From: an uncultured Eubacteriales bacterium
GTDB taxonomy: Bacteria > Bacillota > Clostridia > Tissierellales > Peptoniphilaceae
DNA length: 26,023 nt
Direction: 5' to 3'
Assembly (NCBI GenBank): GCA_902488815.1
Contig: CABTXP010000020.1
Coordinates: forward strand, 1-26,023
Below, one piece after another: positions 7,570-16,206 of this stretch; the stretch's first letter is position 1, and the number at the start of each line of letters is the position of its first letter. The notes beneath the pieces are model-generated. The model worked only from the letters and a program-made list of their open reading frames with translations. It ran no database searches and had not been told where the DNA came from. Made by a program: the position numbers and the translations under genes.

Positions 7570-8793
7570 TTAAATCTCCATATATTCGCCCGTCGTTCCT
7601 GCCAAATAACCTGTGCTTAATGCAATTTGTAAATTAAAACCTCCTGTAAGTGCATCCACGTCCAAAACTTCCCCGGTAAAGTAAAGGCCGGTGACTATCT
7701 TTGACTCCATTGTGCTCGGATCAACTTCAGTTGTAGATACTCCGCCTGAAGTTACAATAGCTGCATTGAGATCATAAATTGAATTGAAAGATAGAGGAAA
7801 CTCCTTTAAAGTCTTTATAAGCCTGCGCCTTTCTTCAACTGTAATGTTTGAAGGCTTCTTTGTCCCATCCATATCGGCACGAGTTAAAAATGGCGAGATT
7901 AAATTTTTCGGCAAAAGTTTTTCCATTATGTTTGAAAGGTTTTTGTTCGGCGCATTTGAAAACTCGCGCAAAAATCTGTTGTCCAAGGTTTGAAAGTCCA
8001 AGTTCGGCTTTAAATCCAAGTAAAGACTTATATCCTTAGCAGGGATTCTGTTTATATAACATGAGGCAGTCAAAACTACAGGCCCCGATATTCCGAAGTG
8101 AGTGATTAAAGCTTCGCCGAAAAACTTTTTAAAGACTTTGTTCTTTTTCTTAACAACAAGTTCTACGTTTTTTAAGGGAAGCCCTGAGCATTCTCTTAAG
8201 TCTTCATCGTTTAAAATTATCGGTACAAGGGCGGGCTTTAAATCCACAACCTTATGTCCGAAAGCTTTTGCAATTTCGTATCCCTTTCCAGTGGATCCGG
8301 TAGAGACATAGCTCTTGCCTCCCGTTGCCACAATAACTCTGTCAAATGTATATGTGTCTTTATCCGTCTTTATAATAAAATTTTCGTCCTTCGTGACGTT
8401 TAATACTTCTTCGTTTAATTTAATGTCTACGCCACTTTTGATTAAAGTCTTCTCAAAGCATTTTATTATGTCGGAAGACTTGTCGCTCTTAGGAAAGACT
8501 CGGTTTCCTCTCTCAACCTTAAGCTCTAAATTGTTTCTTTTAAAAAATTCCATAGTCCTTGAAGGGGGAAAAGAGTATATTGCTGAATATAAAAACTTTT
8601 TATTTCTCACAACATTGTTTAAAAATTCCTCGCCTTCCAAGGTGGTGGTTATATTACATCTGCCCTTGCCGGTGATGAAAAGTTTCTTGCCAAGCTTTTC
8701 ATTTTTTTCAAACAATGTCACCGCTTCTTTTTTGGCGGCAAAAAAAGCGGCCATCATTCCGCTTGCTCCTCCACCTATTATTGCTATCTTCAT
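7570..8793 (-). CDS. BaiN/HI0933-family NAD(P)/FAD-dependent oxidoreductase
   Basis: A 407-residue flavoprotein of the HI0933 (YhiN/BaiN/RdsA) family. The N-terminus shows the FAD-binding IIGGGASGMM (5-14), then LFEKNEKLGKKL and GKGRCNIT, which mark this family. The middle holds VIVATGGKSY, and the C-terminus has TSGGVSTTEVDPSTMESK and TGGFNLQIALSTG. BaiN was proposed to act in bile-acid reduction, and the family is often misnamed aminoacetone oxidase; the real substrate of this protein is unknown. Here it sits as the last gene of a long housekeeping unit. It overlaps the mnmM stop as ATGA, with AGGTG before the start. Family call is firm, function is not. Confidence 0.9.
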   Translation of the reverse strand: MKIAIIGGGASGMMAAFFAAKKEAVTLFEKNEKLGKKLFITGKGRCNITTTLEGEEFLNNVVRNKKFLYSAIYSFPPSRTMEFFKRNNLELKVERGNRVFPKSDKSSDIIKCFEKTLIKSGVDIKLNEEVLNVTKDENFIIKTDKDTYTFDRVIVATGGKSYVSTGSTGKGYEIAKAFGHKVVDLKPALVPIILNDEDLRECSGLPLKNVELVVKKKNKVFKKFFGEALITHFGISGPVVLTASCYINRIPAKDISLYLDLKPNLDFQTLDNRFLREFSNAPNKNLSNIMEKLLPKNLISPFLTRADMDGTKKPSNITVEERRRLIKTLKEFPLSFNSIYDLNAAIVTSGGVSTTEVDPSTMESKIVTGLYFTGEVLDVDALTGGFNLQIALSTGYLAGTTGEYMEI

Positions 8794-9344
8794 TTAACAC
8801 CTACCGTTATTACTTCAGGGGGCGTGTTCCTCTGATTTGGAAAATTAATATTCATTACGGAATATTTCTTTTGATCCAAGGAGGAAACATACTCCATTAC
8901 ACTTTCGTACTCTTCCATTGCGCCTTTGTGACCTTTGTATGCCGTAATTATTAAAGCCTTGCCGGGATTTAAAATCTTAAGAGCGGCGTCAATACTTTTT
9001 ACAGTGGAATCTCCCCTTGTGATTAAGGTCTTATCTCCTCCGGGCAGATACCCAAGATTATAAATGCCTAAGTCAATCTTTTCTTTCACATAGTCCAAGA
9101 CATTTGCGTGAGAATCTAAAATTAATTTAAAATTTTTAAAGCCCGCCTCGGTTAAAAGGTCATGTGAATTTTTAATTGCTTCCTCTTGAATGTCAAATCC
9201 GTAGAGAAATCCCTTTTTAATTTGTCTTAATAAAAAAAGAGAGTCGTGACCATTTCCCAAGGTAAAGTCACATACTATGGAATCATCTTCCAAGTACATG
9301 GGAGCCAAAAGTTCTACGACTTCTCTCGTTCTTTCAATAATCAT
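8790..9344 (-). CDS. mnmM: tRNA (mnm5s2U34)-methyltransferase, YtqB family
   Basis: A 184-residue class I SAM-dependent methyltransferase. The SAM-binding loop is DFTLGNGHDS (26-35), the second acidic strand is GFDIQ (49-53), and the family signature YNLGYLPGGDK lies at 95-105. These match the YtqB group (once annotated rRNA methylase/MraW-like), since shown in Bacillus to be MnmM, which completes mnm5s2U at the tRNA wobble position. The ATG overlaps the rluB stop as ATGA, with GAGGT before it, and its own stop overlaps the BaiN-like start. Next to rluB, tlyA and thiI it adds to the RNA modification theme. The MnmM role is taken from the family. Confidence 0.88.
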   Translation of the reverse strand: MIIERTREVVELLAPMYLEDDSIVCDFTLGNGHDSLFLLRQIKKGFLYGFDIQEEAIKNSHDLLTEAGFKNFKLILDSHANVLDYVKEKIDLGIYNLGYLPGGDKTLITRGDSTVKSIDAALKILNPGKALIITAYKGHKGAMEEYESVMEYVSSLDQKKYSVMNINFPNQRNTPPEVITVGVK

Positions 9345-10045
9345 AATGACCTCAAATATCTAAGTTCATCTTCCGTCACTTTTCTGTAATAGCCTAACTC
9401 TAAATCCCCCAACTTAATGTCACCGATAGCAATGCGCATTAATTTTTTCACAGGGTGGCCCACGGCTTCAAACATTTTTTTAACTTGACGATTCCTGCCT
9501 TCTCGTATTACAACTTCCAAGATGCTGTCCGTCTCAAAATTTTTAAGTATTTTAACCTTTGCAGGTGCCGTCTTTTTGCCTTCTATTACTATGCCCGTCC
9601 TAAGTCTTTTAAGACCAAAAGCATTAGGTGTCCCTTCTACAGTTGCTATGTAAGTCTTTTCTATTTCATGCTTCGGATGAATAATTTTATTTGTAAGCTC
9701 GCCGTCGTCTGTTAAAAGCACAAGGCCTGTAGTGTCTATGTCAAGTCTTCCCACAGGATAAATTCTCCTCTTGGTATCAATCATATCCACCACTGTTACT
9801 CTGTCTTTTTCGTCTTTGGCAGAGCAAACAACTCCAATGGGCTTATTTAAAATATAGTATTCAAAGTTTTTTATAAGCTTTAAAATTTTACCGTCTACTT
9901 CAACTACATCTCTATTTTCATCAACATTATATCCCATTTCAGAGACTACTTTGCCATTTACCTTCACTCGCTTTGCGGCAATAATCTCTTCAGACTTTCG
10001 CCTTGAGGCGTATCCGCTTTGAGCCATAAATTTTTGTAATCTCAT
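9341..10045 (-). CDS. rluB: rRNA pseudouridine synthase, RsuA/RluB family
   Basis: A 234-residue enzyme with an N-terminal S4 RNA-binding domain (1-60: RLQKFMAQSGYASRRKSEE) and an RsuA/RluB-type catalytic domain. The catalytic motif is GRLDIDTTGL with nucleophile D102, and NKPIGVV and GRNRQVKKMF are also typical. It probably isomerises a uridine in 23S rRNA (RluB site); RsuA or RluF specificity cannot be excluded from sequence alone. GGAGG lies just before the ATG inside the end of scpB, with an ATGA overlap. The order scpA-scpB-rluB is conserved in many Firmicutes, which supports the name. Confidence 0.92.
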   Translation of the reverse strand: MRLQKFMAQSGYASRRKSEEIIAAKRVKVNGKVVSEMGYNVDENRDVVEVDGKILKLIKNFEYYILNKPIGVVCSAKDEKDRVTVVDMIDTKRRIYPVGRLDIDTTGLVLLTDDGELTNKIIHPKHEIEKTYIATVEGTPNAFGLKRLRTGIVIEGKKTAPAKVKILKNFETDSILEVVIREGRNRQVKKMFEAVGHPVKKLMRIAIGDIKLGDLELGYYRKVTEDELRYLRSL

Positions 10046-10572
10046 TTTTCCTCCAAAAAGTTCAAATTTTTAACATCGTCACTTTCCAAATCCGGCAGCT
10101 CACTTAAAGATTTGAGACCGAACTTGTATAGAAAATTATCCGTCGTGCCATATAAGTATGGCTTGCCAACCCTCTCAAGTCTTCCTCTCTCTTCAATTAA
10201 GTCCAAGAGCAAAAGTTTTTTTATAATGTTGTCGGAGTTAACTCCTCTGATGCTGTCCACTTCAATCTTGGTCACAGGCTGTTTGTATGCAATAATTGAC
10301 AAAACTTCAATAGCCGCCGTGGTGAGCTTCTTTTCGTTCTCTATAGTAATAAGTTCTTTTACATAGTCATAGCATTCCGGGTTGGACGTCATTTGAACCA
10401 TGTCTTTAATTAGTTTTATTCTGATGCCCGAATTTTCATACTTTGCCATTAGTTCATCCAAGACGCCCATAGTCTCTTCTCTATTTAGTTTTAAAACTTT
10501 TGAAAGGTTTTCAATTTCCACCGCATCTCCCGCGGCAAAAAGTATGGCCTCTAAAATTTGTACTTGATTCAA
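10042..10572 (-). CDS. scpB: Segregation and condensation protein B
   Basis: A 176-residue ScpB, the winged-helix kleisin-associated subunit of the SMC-ScpAB condensin that organises and segregates the chromosome. Typical segments are LEAILFAAGDAVEIENL at the start, AAIEVLSIIAYKQPVTKIEVDSIRG in the middle, and RGRLERVGKPYLYGTTDNFL near the end. The start codon is TTG at 10572, overlapping the scpA stop as TTGA and preceded by AGGAGA at a good distance. Alignment with the family start leaves no better ATG. scpA lies directly upstream and rluB directly downstream, both overlapping. Confidence 0.95.
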   Translation of the reverse strand: MNQVQILEAILFAAGDAVEIENLSKVLKLNREETMGVLDELMAKYENSGIRIKLIKDMVQMTSNPECYDYVKELITIENEKKLTTAAIEVLSIIAYKQPVTKIEVDSIRGVNSDNIIKKLLLLDLIEERGRLERVGKPYLYGTTDNFLYKFGLKSLSELPDLESDDVKNLNFLEEK

Positions 10573-11285
10573 ATGTCTCTCCTAATAATTATGTCATCAA
10601 AATTTTCTTTTTGTCCGACTTTAATTTTTCCAATCTTTGCCAATTCCAAAATAGACAGAAAATATGTCACCAATTTTTCTCGTGTAAATTCCTCGCCGAT
10701 TAAATGAGTAAATAAAATAGTCTCGCTTTCTTCCATCAACCTCATGACCTCGTCCATGCAGGCCGCAACGGAATACTCGTCCCTTGATATGGACACTTCT
10801 TCAAAGTCTTCTCTTAGCTTCGCTCTTTTTAAAAGCTTGTTAAAAACTTTGGACAAGTCCACGGGATTAAACTCGGAGATTAAATCTATCTCATCTATCT
10901 CGCCGATGTCCTCTCCTTCACGTGTGAGAGACTTGGATTCAAAGTCCGACCTCTCTCTAAAGTAGTTCTCCAACTCTTTAAACTTTTGATACTCTAAAAT
11001 CTTTTGTACCAGTTCGTCACGAGGGTCTTCCTCTTCTTCTTCAACTTCCGCTTCTTTTTTCGGCAGCATCATTTTAGATTTAATTTCCAAAAGTTTTGCA
11101 GCCATAATCAAAAAATCCCCCGCAAGATCCATGTTTATCTTTTTGGCCTTCTCAATGTATTCCATAAAGCCGTCCGTTATCTTTGCAATAGGTATGTCGT
11201 AAATGTCAATCTCGTCTTTTTTTATAAGGTCCAGCAAAAGCTCCATGGGGCCTTCATAGACAGGCAGTGATATTTTATATTCCAA
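10569..11285 (-). CDS. scpA: Segregation and condensation protein A
   Basis: A 238-residue kleisin ScpA that bridges the SMC heads and binds ScpB. The N-terminus EYKISLPVYEGPMELLLDLI is characteristic, an acidic linker (AEVEEEEEDPRDE) follows the first domain, and the C-terminus is a winged helix. No ATG start is available. Two TTG codons lie close together, at 11291 and 11285. I prefer 11285 because GGAGG is 8 bases before it, against 2 bases for the upstream one, and because family members usually start M-E-Y-K. The start overlaps the end of the site-2 protease gene by 11 bases. The protein identity is secure; the start could be two codons longer. Confidence 0.93.
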   Translation of the reverse strand: MEYKISLPVYEGPMELLLDLIKKDEIDIYDIPIAKITDGFMEYIEKAKKINMDLAGDFLIMAAKLLEIKSKMMLPKKEAEVEEEEEDPRDELVQKILEYQKFKELENYFRERSDFESKSLTREGEDIGEIDEIDLISEFNPVDLSKVFNKLLKRAKLREDFEEVSISRDEYSVAACMDEVMRLMEESETILFTHLIGEEFTREKLVTYFLSILELAKIGKIKVGQKENFDDIIIRRDI

Positions 11286-11898
11286 GAACAAGACCTCCCA
11301 ACTTAAATCCCAAGGATAAAAAGTAGTCCATAGGTCCTTCTAAAACTTTTGAAATAGTCCCTGTAAAAATTAATACAACTAAAATTATATATAAATATCT
11401 CTCTTTATTATAAAAATAGTATTGCCACTTCGTAGGCAAGAATGTCACCACTACCTTTGAGCCGTCTAATGGCGGCAAAGGAAGTATGTTAAAAAGTGCC
11501 AATGACAAGTTAAAGATGAGTATATATTTAAATATTGAAAACAGAGCCGTGTAACCCTTGCTATGTGACCATATCATTAGGACACAAGAAATGAAAAACA
11601 AAATTAAATTTGTAATTATTCCTGCAAGAGACACGACAATCATGCCCGCTTTTTTGTTTTTAAACCTGTTTGGGTTAATAGGCACAGGTTTTGCCCAGCC
11701 GAATTTAAATATAAGTAAAGAAATAAATCCGATTATGTCCAAGTGCTTCACGGGATTAAAGCTTAATCTGCCCATGTCCCTTGCCGTTGTATCGCCGAAT
11801 TTATAAGCGGCATAACCGTGTGCAACCTCATGAGGTATTATTGCACACAGAAGTCCTATGACATAGTAAACGGAATTCAAACTGAATATATTTCCCAC
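11275..11898 (-). CDS. Site-2 protease family (M50) membrane metalloprotease
   Basis: A 207-residue integral membrane protein of the M50 zinc metalloprotease family (YwhC-like short form). The zinc-binding motif is HEVAH (23-27) in the first membrane helix, and the third ligand motif is NILPLPPLDG (137-146) with D145. There are about five to six hydrophobic segments and no PDZ or CBS domain. Such proteins cut substrates within the membrane; the substrate here is unknown. The start is GTG at 11898, sharing one base with the pdp TAG stop, and GAGGAG lies 8 bases upstream. In many Clostridia this gene lies between pdp-type genes and scpA, as here, but no functional link is established. Confidence 0.9.
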   Translation of the reverse strand: MGNIFSLNSVYYVIGLLCAIIPHEVAHGYAAYKFGDTTARDMGRLSFNPVKHLDIIGFISLLIFKFGWAKPVPINPNRFKNKKAGMIVVSLAGIITNLILFFISCVLMIWSHSKGYTALFSIFKYILIFNLSLALFNILPLPPLDGSKVVVTFLPTKWQYYFYNKERYLYIILVVLIFTGTISKVLEGPMDYFLSLGFKLGGLVLGI

Positions 11899-13193
11899 TA
11901 ATCAATCTCCTCGTATATTAAAGGATGGTCCTTATGTTCTTTTCCGATTTTTATATTATCTTCAAGTAATTTTAAAATTTCGTCGTAATTATCTTTGTCG
12001 GTGTAAATACTTAAAATTTCTTCGCCTTTCTCAACTTTATCCCCTAAAACTTTGTTAAGCATAATGCCCGATCCCATATCTATAACGGTATCCATAGTAA
12101 GCCTGCCTGCTCCCAAATCTCTTGCAGCTTCTCCCACCATTAAAGCATCCATCTTTTCAATATATCCTGAGTCCTTTGCAAATAAAGTGTATTTCTTTGA
12201 AAGTTTAAATTTACTTAAGTCGTCAATGTAGGACACATCTCCCCCTTGCGCTATGACAAGTTCTCTGAATTTATTAAAGGCACTTAAATCTTCAATAGAT
12301 TTTACCGCAGCCTTGCGTCCTTCTTCTTCGCTTTCAAATATTCCGCCCATGTGAAGTAGTTTACCCGCCATTATTGTTACAAGCTCGGTAAACTCTTGGG
12401 GGCCGTTGCCCTTTAATGTCTCTACGGCTTCTTTTACTTCAAGAGAATTTCCAACCGCCTTGCCCAAAGGCTTGTCCATATTTGTAATTACAGCCCTTGT
12501 AGGTCTTTTAAATTCTTTGCCGATTTTAACCATTAGCCTTGCAAGTTCTTCGGCCTTCTTTACGTCTTTCATAAATGCGCCGGAACCTACCTTTACATCA
12601 AGAAGTAAAGCGTCGGAGTCCACAGCAATCTTCTTACTCATAATACTTGAAGAGATTAAACTTACATTATTTACAGTTGCCGTTGCGTCTCTTAAAGAAT
12701 AAAGTTTTTTGTCTGCCGGAGTAATATTTCCCGTTTGACCGCAAATAGCAATATTTATTTTGTTTACGATATTTGTGAACTCATCAATGGTTAAATCAGT
12801 TTTAAATCCCGGTATGGATTCCAACTTGTCAATTGTTCCGCCTGTATGGCCAAGACCTCTTCCGCTCATTTTGGCAAAGCATCCGCCCAAGGTTGCAACT
12901 AAAGGTCCAAGTACCAAGGACACCTTGTCACCGACACCGCCTGTGGAATGTTTGTCAAGCTTCACTTTTTTAATCTGTGAAAGGTCCATAACATCTCCCG
13001 AGTGAAGCATTGTGTCAGTCAAGTTAAAGGTCTCTTCAAAATTCATTTTATTAAAATAAATTGCCATTAATAGAGCCGAAATTTGGTAGTCGGGAATTTC
13101 TCCGTTTGTGTAGCCCATTACAAAGTATTTAATTTCTTCCTTTGTAAGAGCTTCACCTTGCTTTTTCTTTTCTATAATTTCATACATGTTCAT
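11898..13193 (-). CDS. pdp: Pyrimidine-nucleoside phosphorylase
   Basis: A 431-residue member of the thymidine/pyrimidine-nucleoside phosphorylase family, which splits uridine, deoxyuridine or thymidine with phosphate to base and (deoxy)ribose-1-phosphate. Motifs seen are KHSTGGVGDK (81-90, phosphate binding), MSGRGLGHTGGTIDKLE (109-125) and SLRDATATV. The length fits the Firmicute Pdp (about 433) better than E. coli DeoA (440). The ATG at 13193 has AGAGG 7 bases upstream; a second ATG two codons later is possible. It follows punA after 2 bases, forming a nucleoside salvage pair. Pdp and DeoA cannot be told apart with full certainty by eye. Confidence 0.93.
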   Translation of the reverse strand: MNMYEIIEKKKQGEALTKEEIKYFVMGYTNGEIPDYQISALLMAIYFNKMNFEETFNLTDTMLHSGDVMDLSQIKKVKLDKHSTGGVGDKVSLVLGPLVATLGGCFAKMSGRGLGHTGGTIDKLESIPGFKTDLTIDEFTNIVNKINIAICGQTGNITPADKKLYSLRDATATVNNVSLISSSIMSKKIAVDSDALLLDVKVGSGAFMKDVKKAEELARLMVKIGKEFKRPTRAVITNMDKPLGKAVGNSLEVKEAVETLKGNGPQEFTELVTIMAGKLLHMGGIFESEEEGRKAAVKSIEDLSAFNKFRELVIAQGGDVSYIDDLSKFKLSKKYTLFAKDSGYIEKMDALMVGEAARDLGAGRLTMDTVIDMGSGIMLNKVLGDKVEKGEEILSIYTDKDNYDEILKLLEDNIKIGKEHKDHPLIYEEID

Positions 13194-13195
13194 GG

Positions 13196-14002
13196 TTATA
13201 CCTCTTTTAAAATGCTTCTTAAAAGCAGCTTAAATTTATCCTTTACCATATTTGAAACTTCAACAACTTCCGAGTGTGTAAGAGGTTGGTTAAGGACACC
13301 TGCCGCCATATTTGTAATGCAGGAGATGCCCAATATTTTTATGCCTCTGTGATTTGCAAAAATAACTTCAGGCACCGTACTCATACCCACCGCATCGGCT
13401 CCGATTATTCTTGCAAACTTTATTTCCGCCGGTGTTTCATATGAAGGTCCTGTAAAGTACATGTATACACCTTCTTTTACATCAATGCCTTCTTTATTTG
13501 CCACTCTGCTTGCAAGTTGTAAAAGGTCTTTGTTGTAAGCAAAAGTCATGTCGGGGAACCTCGGTCCAACATCAGGATCATTTTTGCCGATTAAAGGATT
13601 TTTGCCTGAGAAGTTAATGTGGTCATTAATAAGCATAAGGTCTCCCGGTCTTAAACCTAAGTTCACGCCACCTGCAGCATTGGTAACGATTAAAGTCTTT
13701 ATGCCCAAGTCACACATTATTCTAAGAGGTGTCAATACTTCCTCCATAGTGTATCCTTCGTAGTAGTGAATTCTGCCCTTCATTATAATAACCTTTTTGC
13801 CTTCAATTTCTCCTAAAACAAATTCCCCGCTGTGCCCTTCTACTGTTGACTGAGCAAGTCCCTTTATATCTGAATATTTAACTCGTCTTTGGTTTTTAAC
13901 TTCATTTGCAAATTCATTTAAACCTGATCCTAAAATAATTCCGATTTCAGGTTGGAAGTCAATAAGGCTCTTTGCATCTTTAAAAATTTCTTTATATTCC
14001 AT
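13196..14002 (-). CDS. punA: Purine-nucleoside phosphorylase, trimeric type
   Basis: A 268-residue purine-nucleoside phosphorylase of the trimeric class, cleaving (deoxy)inosine and (deoxy)guanosine to base and pentose-1-phosphate. It shows LGSGL (24-28), GHSG (56-59), GRIHYYEGY (76-84), TNAAGG (107-112), YETPAE (188-193), GMS (206-208) and the purine-site asparagine N231 in CITNMAAG. AGGAG lies before the ATG at 14002, and the start overlaps the NUDIX gene by 11 bases. With pdp it would feed pentose phosphates to a phosphopentomutase, which is not in this window. Confidence 0.94.
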   Translation of the reverse strand: MEYKEIFKDAKSLIDFQPEIGIILGSGLNEFANEVKNQRRVKYSDIKGLAQSTVEGHSGEFVLGEIEGKKVIIMKGRIHYYEGYTMEEVLTPLRIMCDLGIKTLIVTNAAGGVNLGLRPGDLMLINDHINFSGKNPLIGKNDPDVGPRFPDMTFAYNKDLLQLASRVANKEGIDVKEGVYMYFTGPSYETPAEIKFARIIGADAVGMSTVPEVIFANHRGIKILGISCITNMAAGVLNQPLTHSEVVEVSNMVKDKFKLLLRSILKEV

Positions 14003-14537
14003 TTTGTCTCCTGTTATTTACATAGTATAGTATTGCAATAATCGTCTTGGCATCCACAATTTCGCCGTAAGTTATTTTTTTCAAAATTTCGTCAATTGAA
14101 AATTTTTCAACTTCAATTATTTCATCTTCGTCCGGCTCTCTTTGTGCAAGGGTGATTCCCTTAGCCAAAAAAACGTGAATTTTTTCATTGCAGAAACCTG
14201 CCGAAGTATAAAATTCCAACATATAATCCATGTTGTCGGCAACTATTCCCACTTCTTCTCTAAGTTCCCTCTTGGCACAGTCTAAAGGCTTTTCTCCGAT
14301 TTCAAGTTTGCCTGCAGGAATTTCCAAAAGCACTTCTTCACACGCCTTACGGTACTGTCTCACCATGTATATATTTTCATTGTCATCCACAGCCAATATA
14401 GCTGCGGCACCTCTGTGCTCAACAATTTCTCTTTTGGCATACTTGGCGCCTGGAAGTTCAACAGTATCCACTCTTACAGAAATAACTTTCCCTTCAAAAA
14501 CTTTTGTGGACTTCATTGTCTCTTCATACATATTCAT
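13992..14537 (-). CDS. NUDIX hydrolase, ADP-ribose pyrophosphatase type
   Basis: A 181-residue NUDIX hydrolase with a complete Nudix box (G76-x5-E82-x7-REL-x-EEVG, to about 98). The LEIPAGKLE stretch before it and the overall length are typical of ADP-ribose pyrophosphatase (NudF), which hydrolyses ADP-ribose to AMP and ribose-5-phosphate. I chose the ATG at 14537, with AAGAGGAAATAGT before it, one base after the recN stop; a TTG six codons upstream would lie inside recN. Its link with punA and pdp fits ribose and nucleoside salvage, but the substrate is inferred from the family. Confidence 0.88.
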   Translation of the reverse strand: MNMYEETMKSTKVFEGKVISVRVDTVELPGAKYAKREIVEHRGAAAILAVDDNENIYMVRQYRKACEEVLLEIPAGKLEIGEKPLDCAKRELREEVGIVADNMDYMLEFYTSAGFCNEKIHVFLAKGITLAQREPDEDEIIEVEKFSIDEILKKITYGEIVDAKTIIAILYYVNNRRQNGI

Positions 14538-14538
14538 A

Positions 14539-16203
14539 CTATTTCCTCTTTTCAATCATTTCCCTTGCAGCTTTAATTGTTGTTTCGGAAATTTCCATTC
14601 CGCCCAAAAGTCTTGCAAGCTCTTCAACTCTCTCTTCATTTGAAAGCTTTCTGATAGATGATGTCGTTACATTTTCACTAACCGATTTTTCGATTAAAAA
14701 ATGTGAGTCCGCCATAGATACAATTTGAGGCAAGTGTGAAATAGCTATGACCTGTGTAAACTTGGACAGGTCTCTCATTTTATTTCCCACAATTTGTGCA
14801 GTTATGCCGCTAATGCCGGTATCTATTTCGTCAAAAACCAATGTATTAATGTTGTCCTTTTGAGCAATGATGCTCTTAAATCCCAACATAATTCTGGACA
14901 TTTCTCCCCCGGATGCTGTGCGCGCCAGGGACTTAAAGTCCTCTCCTCTATTTGTTTTAATTAAAAACTCAACTTTGTCAAAGCCTGCCGAGCTCATTTC
15001 GCCTCTATCCAACTTAACTTTAAAGTCGGCATCAGGCATATTGAGTTGATTTAATTCATCTTTCATGGCGCTATTTAAAAACTCCGCGCCTTTTAACCTG
15101 TTTGCGGAAATTTTTTCACAGGTATCTTCGCAAATTTTTTCCTGCGTCTCTATATCTGAAATTAATTTTTCTTTTTCTTCGTCTAAATTTTTTAAGAACT
15201 CCAATTTAGTTTTCGCTTCATTTTTAAAAGCTTCAATCTTTTCAAAAGTTTCGCCGTATTTTGACTTTAAGGAGTTGACCCTATCTATTCTATTTATTAA
15301 TTGATCGATTTCTCTCTCGTCAATATCAACGTCTTTTAAATTATTTTCAACTTCGCTTGCCAAGTCGTCTAATTGGTAACGCAAGTCTGTCACTTGCTCT
15401 TTAAGCTCTCCGTATTTCTCTTGATATGATTCAATTTGTGACAAGTGAGATATAACTGAATCCAAGCTGTCGATTGCACTTAAACCTGATGTCCCGCGTT
15501 TTAAAATTTGGACAATCTCCGACAAATTATTTTTGATTTTTTCCGAGTTGGACAAAAGTTTATATTCGTCGTACAGTCCTTCAAAGTCGTAAGATTTAAG
15601 ATCTGCCTCTTCTATGTCTCTCACTTGATACTCTAATATATCAATCTCTCTCTTTTGTCTCTCCTCATCAACGTCGGCAGCTTCCAACTGTAACCTTAAC
15701 TGTCTTAGCTTTTCATATTCCGCCGCCATATTATTTAAAAGTTCTTTTTGACCCTTTGGTGAAAGGAAGTCAAGGACCGTTCTTTGGTTGTTAAGGTCCA
15801 TAAGAGATTGGGACTCTTCTTGGGCGAAGATATCTATTACCTTGTCCAAAAACATTTTCAGTTGTGAAACAGGGGCAAGACGTCCGTTTATTCTAAGAGT
15901 CGAAGGCTTTGTTGCATTTATTTCCCTGGAGACAATAAGGAGTTCTTCATCCCCGTATCCTATCTCTTTTAAATATTCTCTCATATTGTCGTCAAGGTCA
16001 AAAAGTCCTTCTATGTATGCAAAGTCCTTTCCCTTTCTGATAAAGTCCTTATTTACGCGACCTCCCAAGAGAAGCGATAGGGCATCTATAATTATAGATT
16101 TACCTGAGCCGGTCTCTCCCGTAAGTACGTTAAAGCCCTTAGTAAATTCAATTTTTATATCGTCTATAATTGCGAAATCTCTTATGTTCAGTTCTAATAA
16201 CAT
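14539..16203 (-). CDS. recN: DNA repair protein RecN
   Basis: A 554-residue SMC-like ATPase acting early in double-strand break repair. Walker A is GETGSGKS (29-36), a long charged coiled-coil middle (about 150-380) follows, then the ABC signature ASGGEMSR near residue 430 and Walker B LVFDEIDTGISG near 455. Length and order match RecN (about 550-575). The ATG at 16203 has AAGGTG upstream and lies 3 bases after the tlyA stop. The tlyA-recN order is a conserved Firmicute arrangement; the ArgR regulator often found between them is absent here. Confidence 0.96.
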   Translation of the reverse strand: MLLELNIRDFAIIDDIKIEFTKGFNVLTGETGSGKSIIIDALSLLLGGRVNKDFIRKGKDFAYIEGLFDLDDNMREYLKEIGYGDEELLIVSREINATKPSTLRINGRLAPVSQLKMFLDKVIDIFAQEESQSLMDLNNQRTVLDFLSPKGQKELLNNMAAEYEKLRQLRLQLEAADVDEERQKREIDILEYQVRDIEEADLKSYDFEGLYDEYKLLSNSEKIKNNLSEIVQILKRGTSGLSAIDSLDSVISHLSQIESYQEKYGELKEQVTDLRYQLDDLASEVENNLKDVDIDEREIDQLINRIDRVNSLKSKYGETFEKIEAFKNEAKTKLEFLKNLDEEKEKLISDIETQEKICEDTCEKISANRLKGAEFLNSAMKDELNQLNMPDADFKVKLDRGEMSSAGFDKVEFLIKTNRGEDFKSLARTASGGEMSRIMLGFKSIIAQKDNINTLVFDEIDTGISGITAQIVGNKMRDLSKFTQVIAISHLPQIVSMADSHFLIEKSVSENVTTSSIRKLSNEERVEELARLLGGMEISETTIKAAREMIEKRK

Positions 16204-16206
16204 TTT

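Noticed and set aside
8315..8797. 160-codon plus-strand frame opposite the BaiN-like gene
   Set aside because: Antisense shadow of a well-supported flavoprotein gene; no family features and no ribosome site.
14230..14643. 137-codon plus-strand frame opposite the NUDIX gene and recN
   Set aside because: Spans two clear genes on the other strand; Ser/Leu-rich shadow composition.
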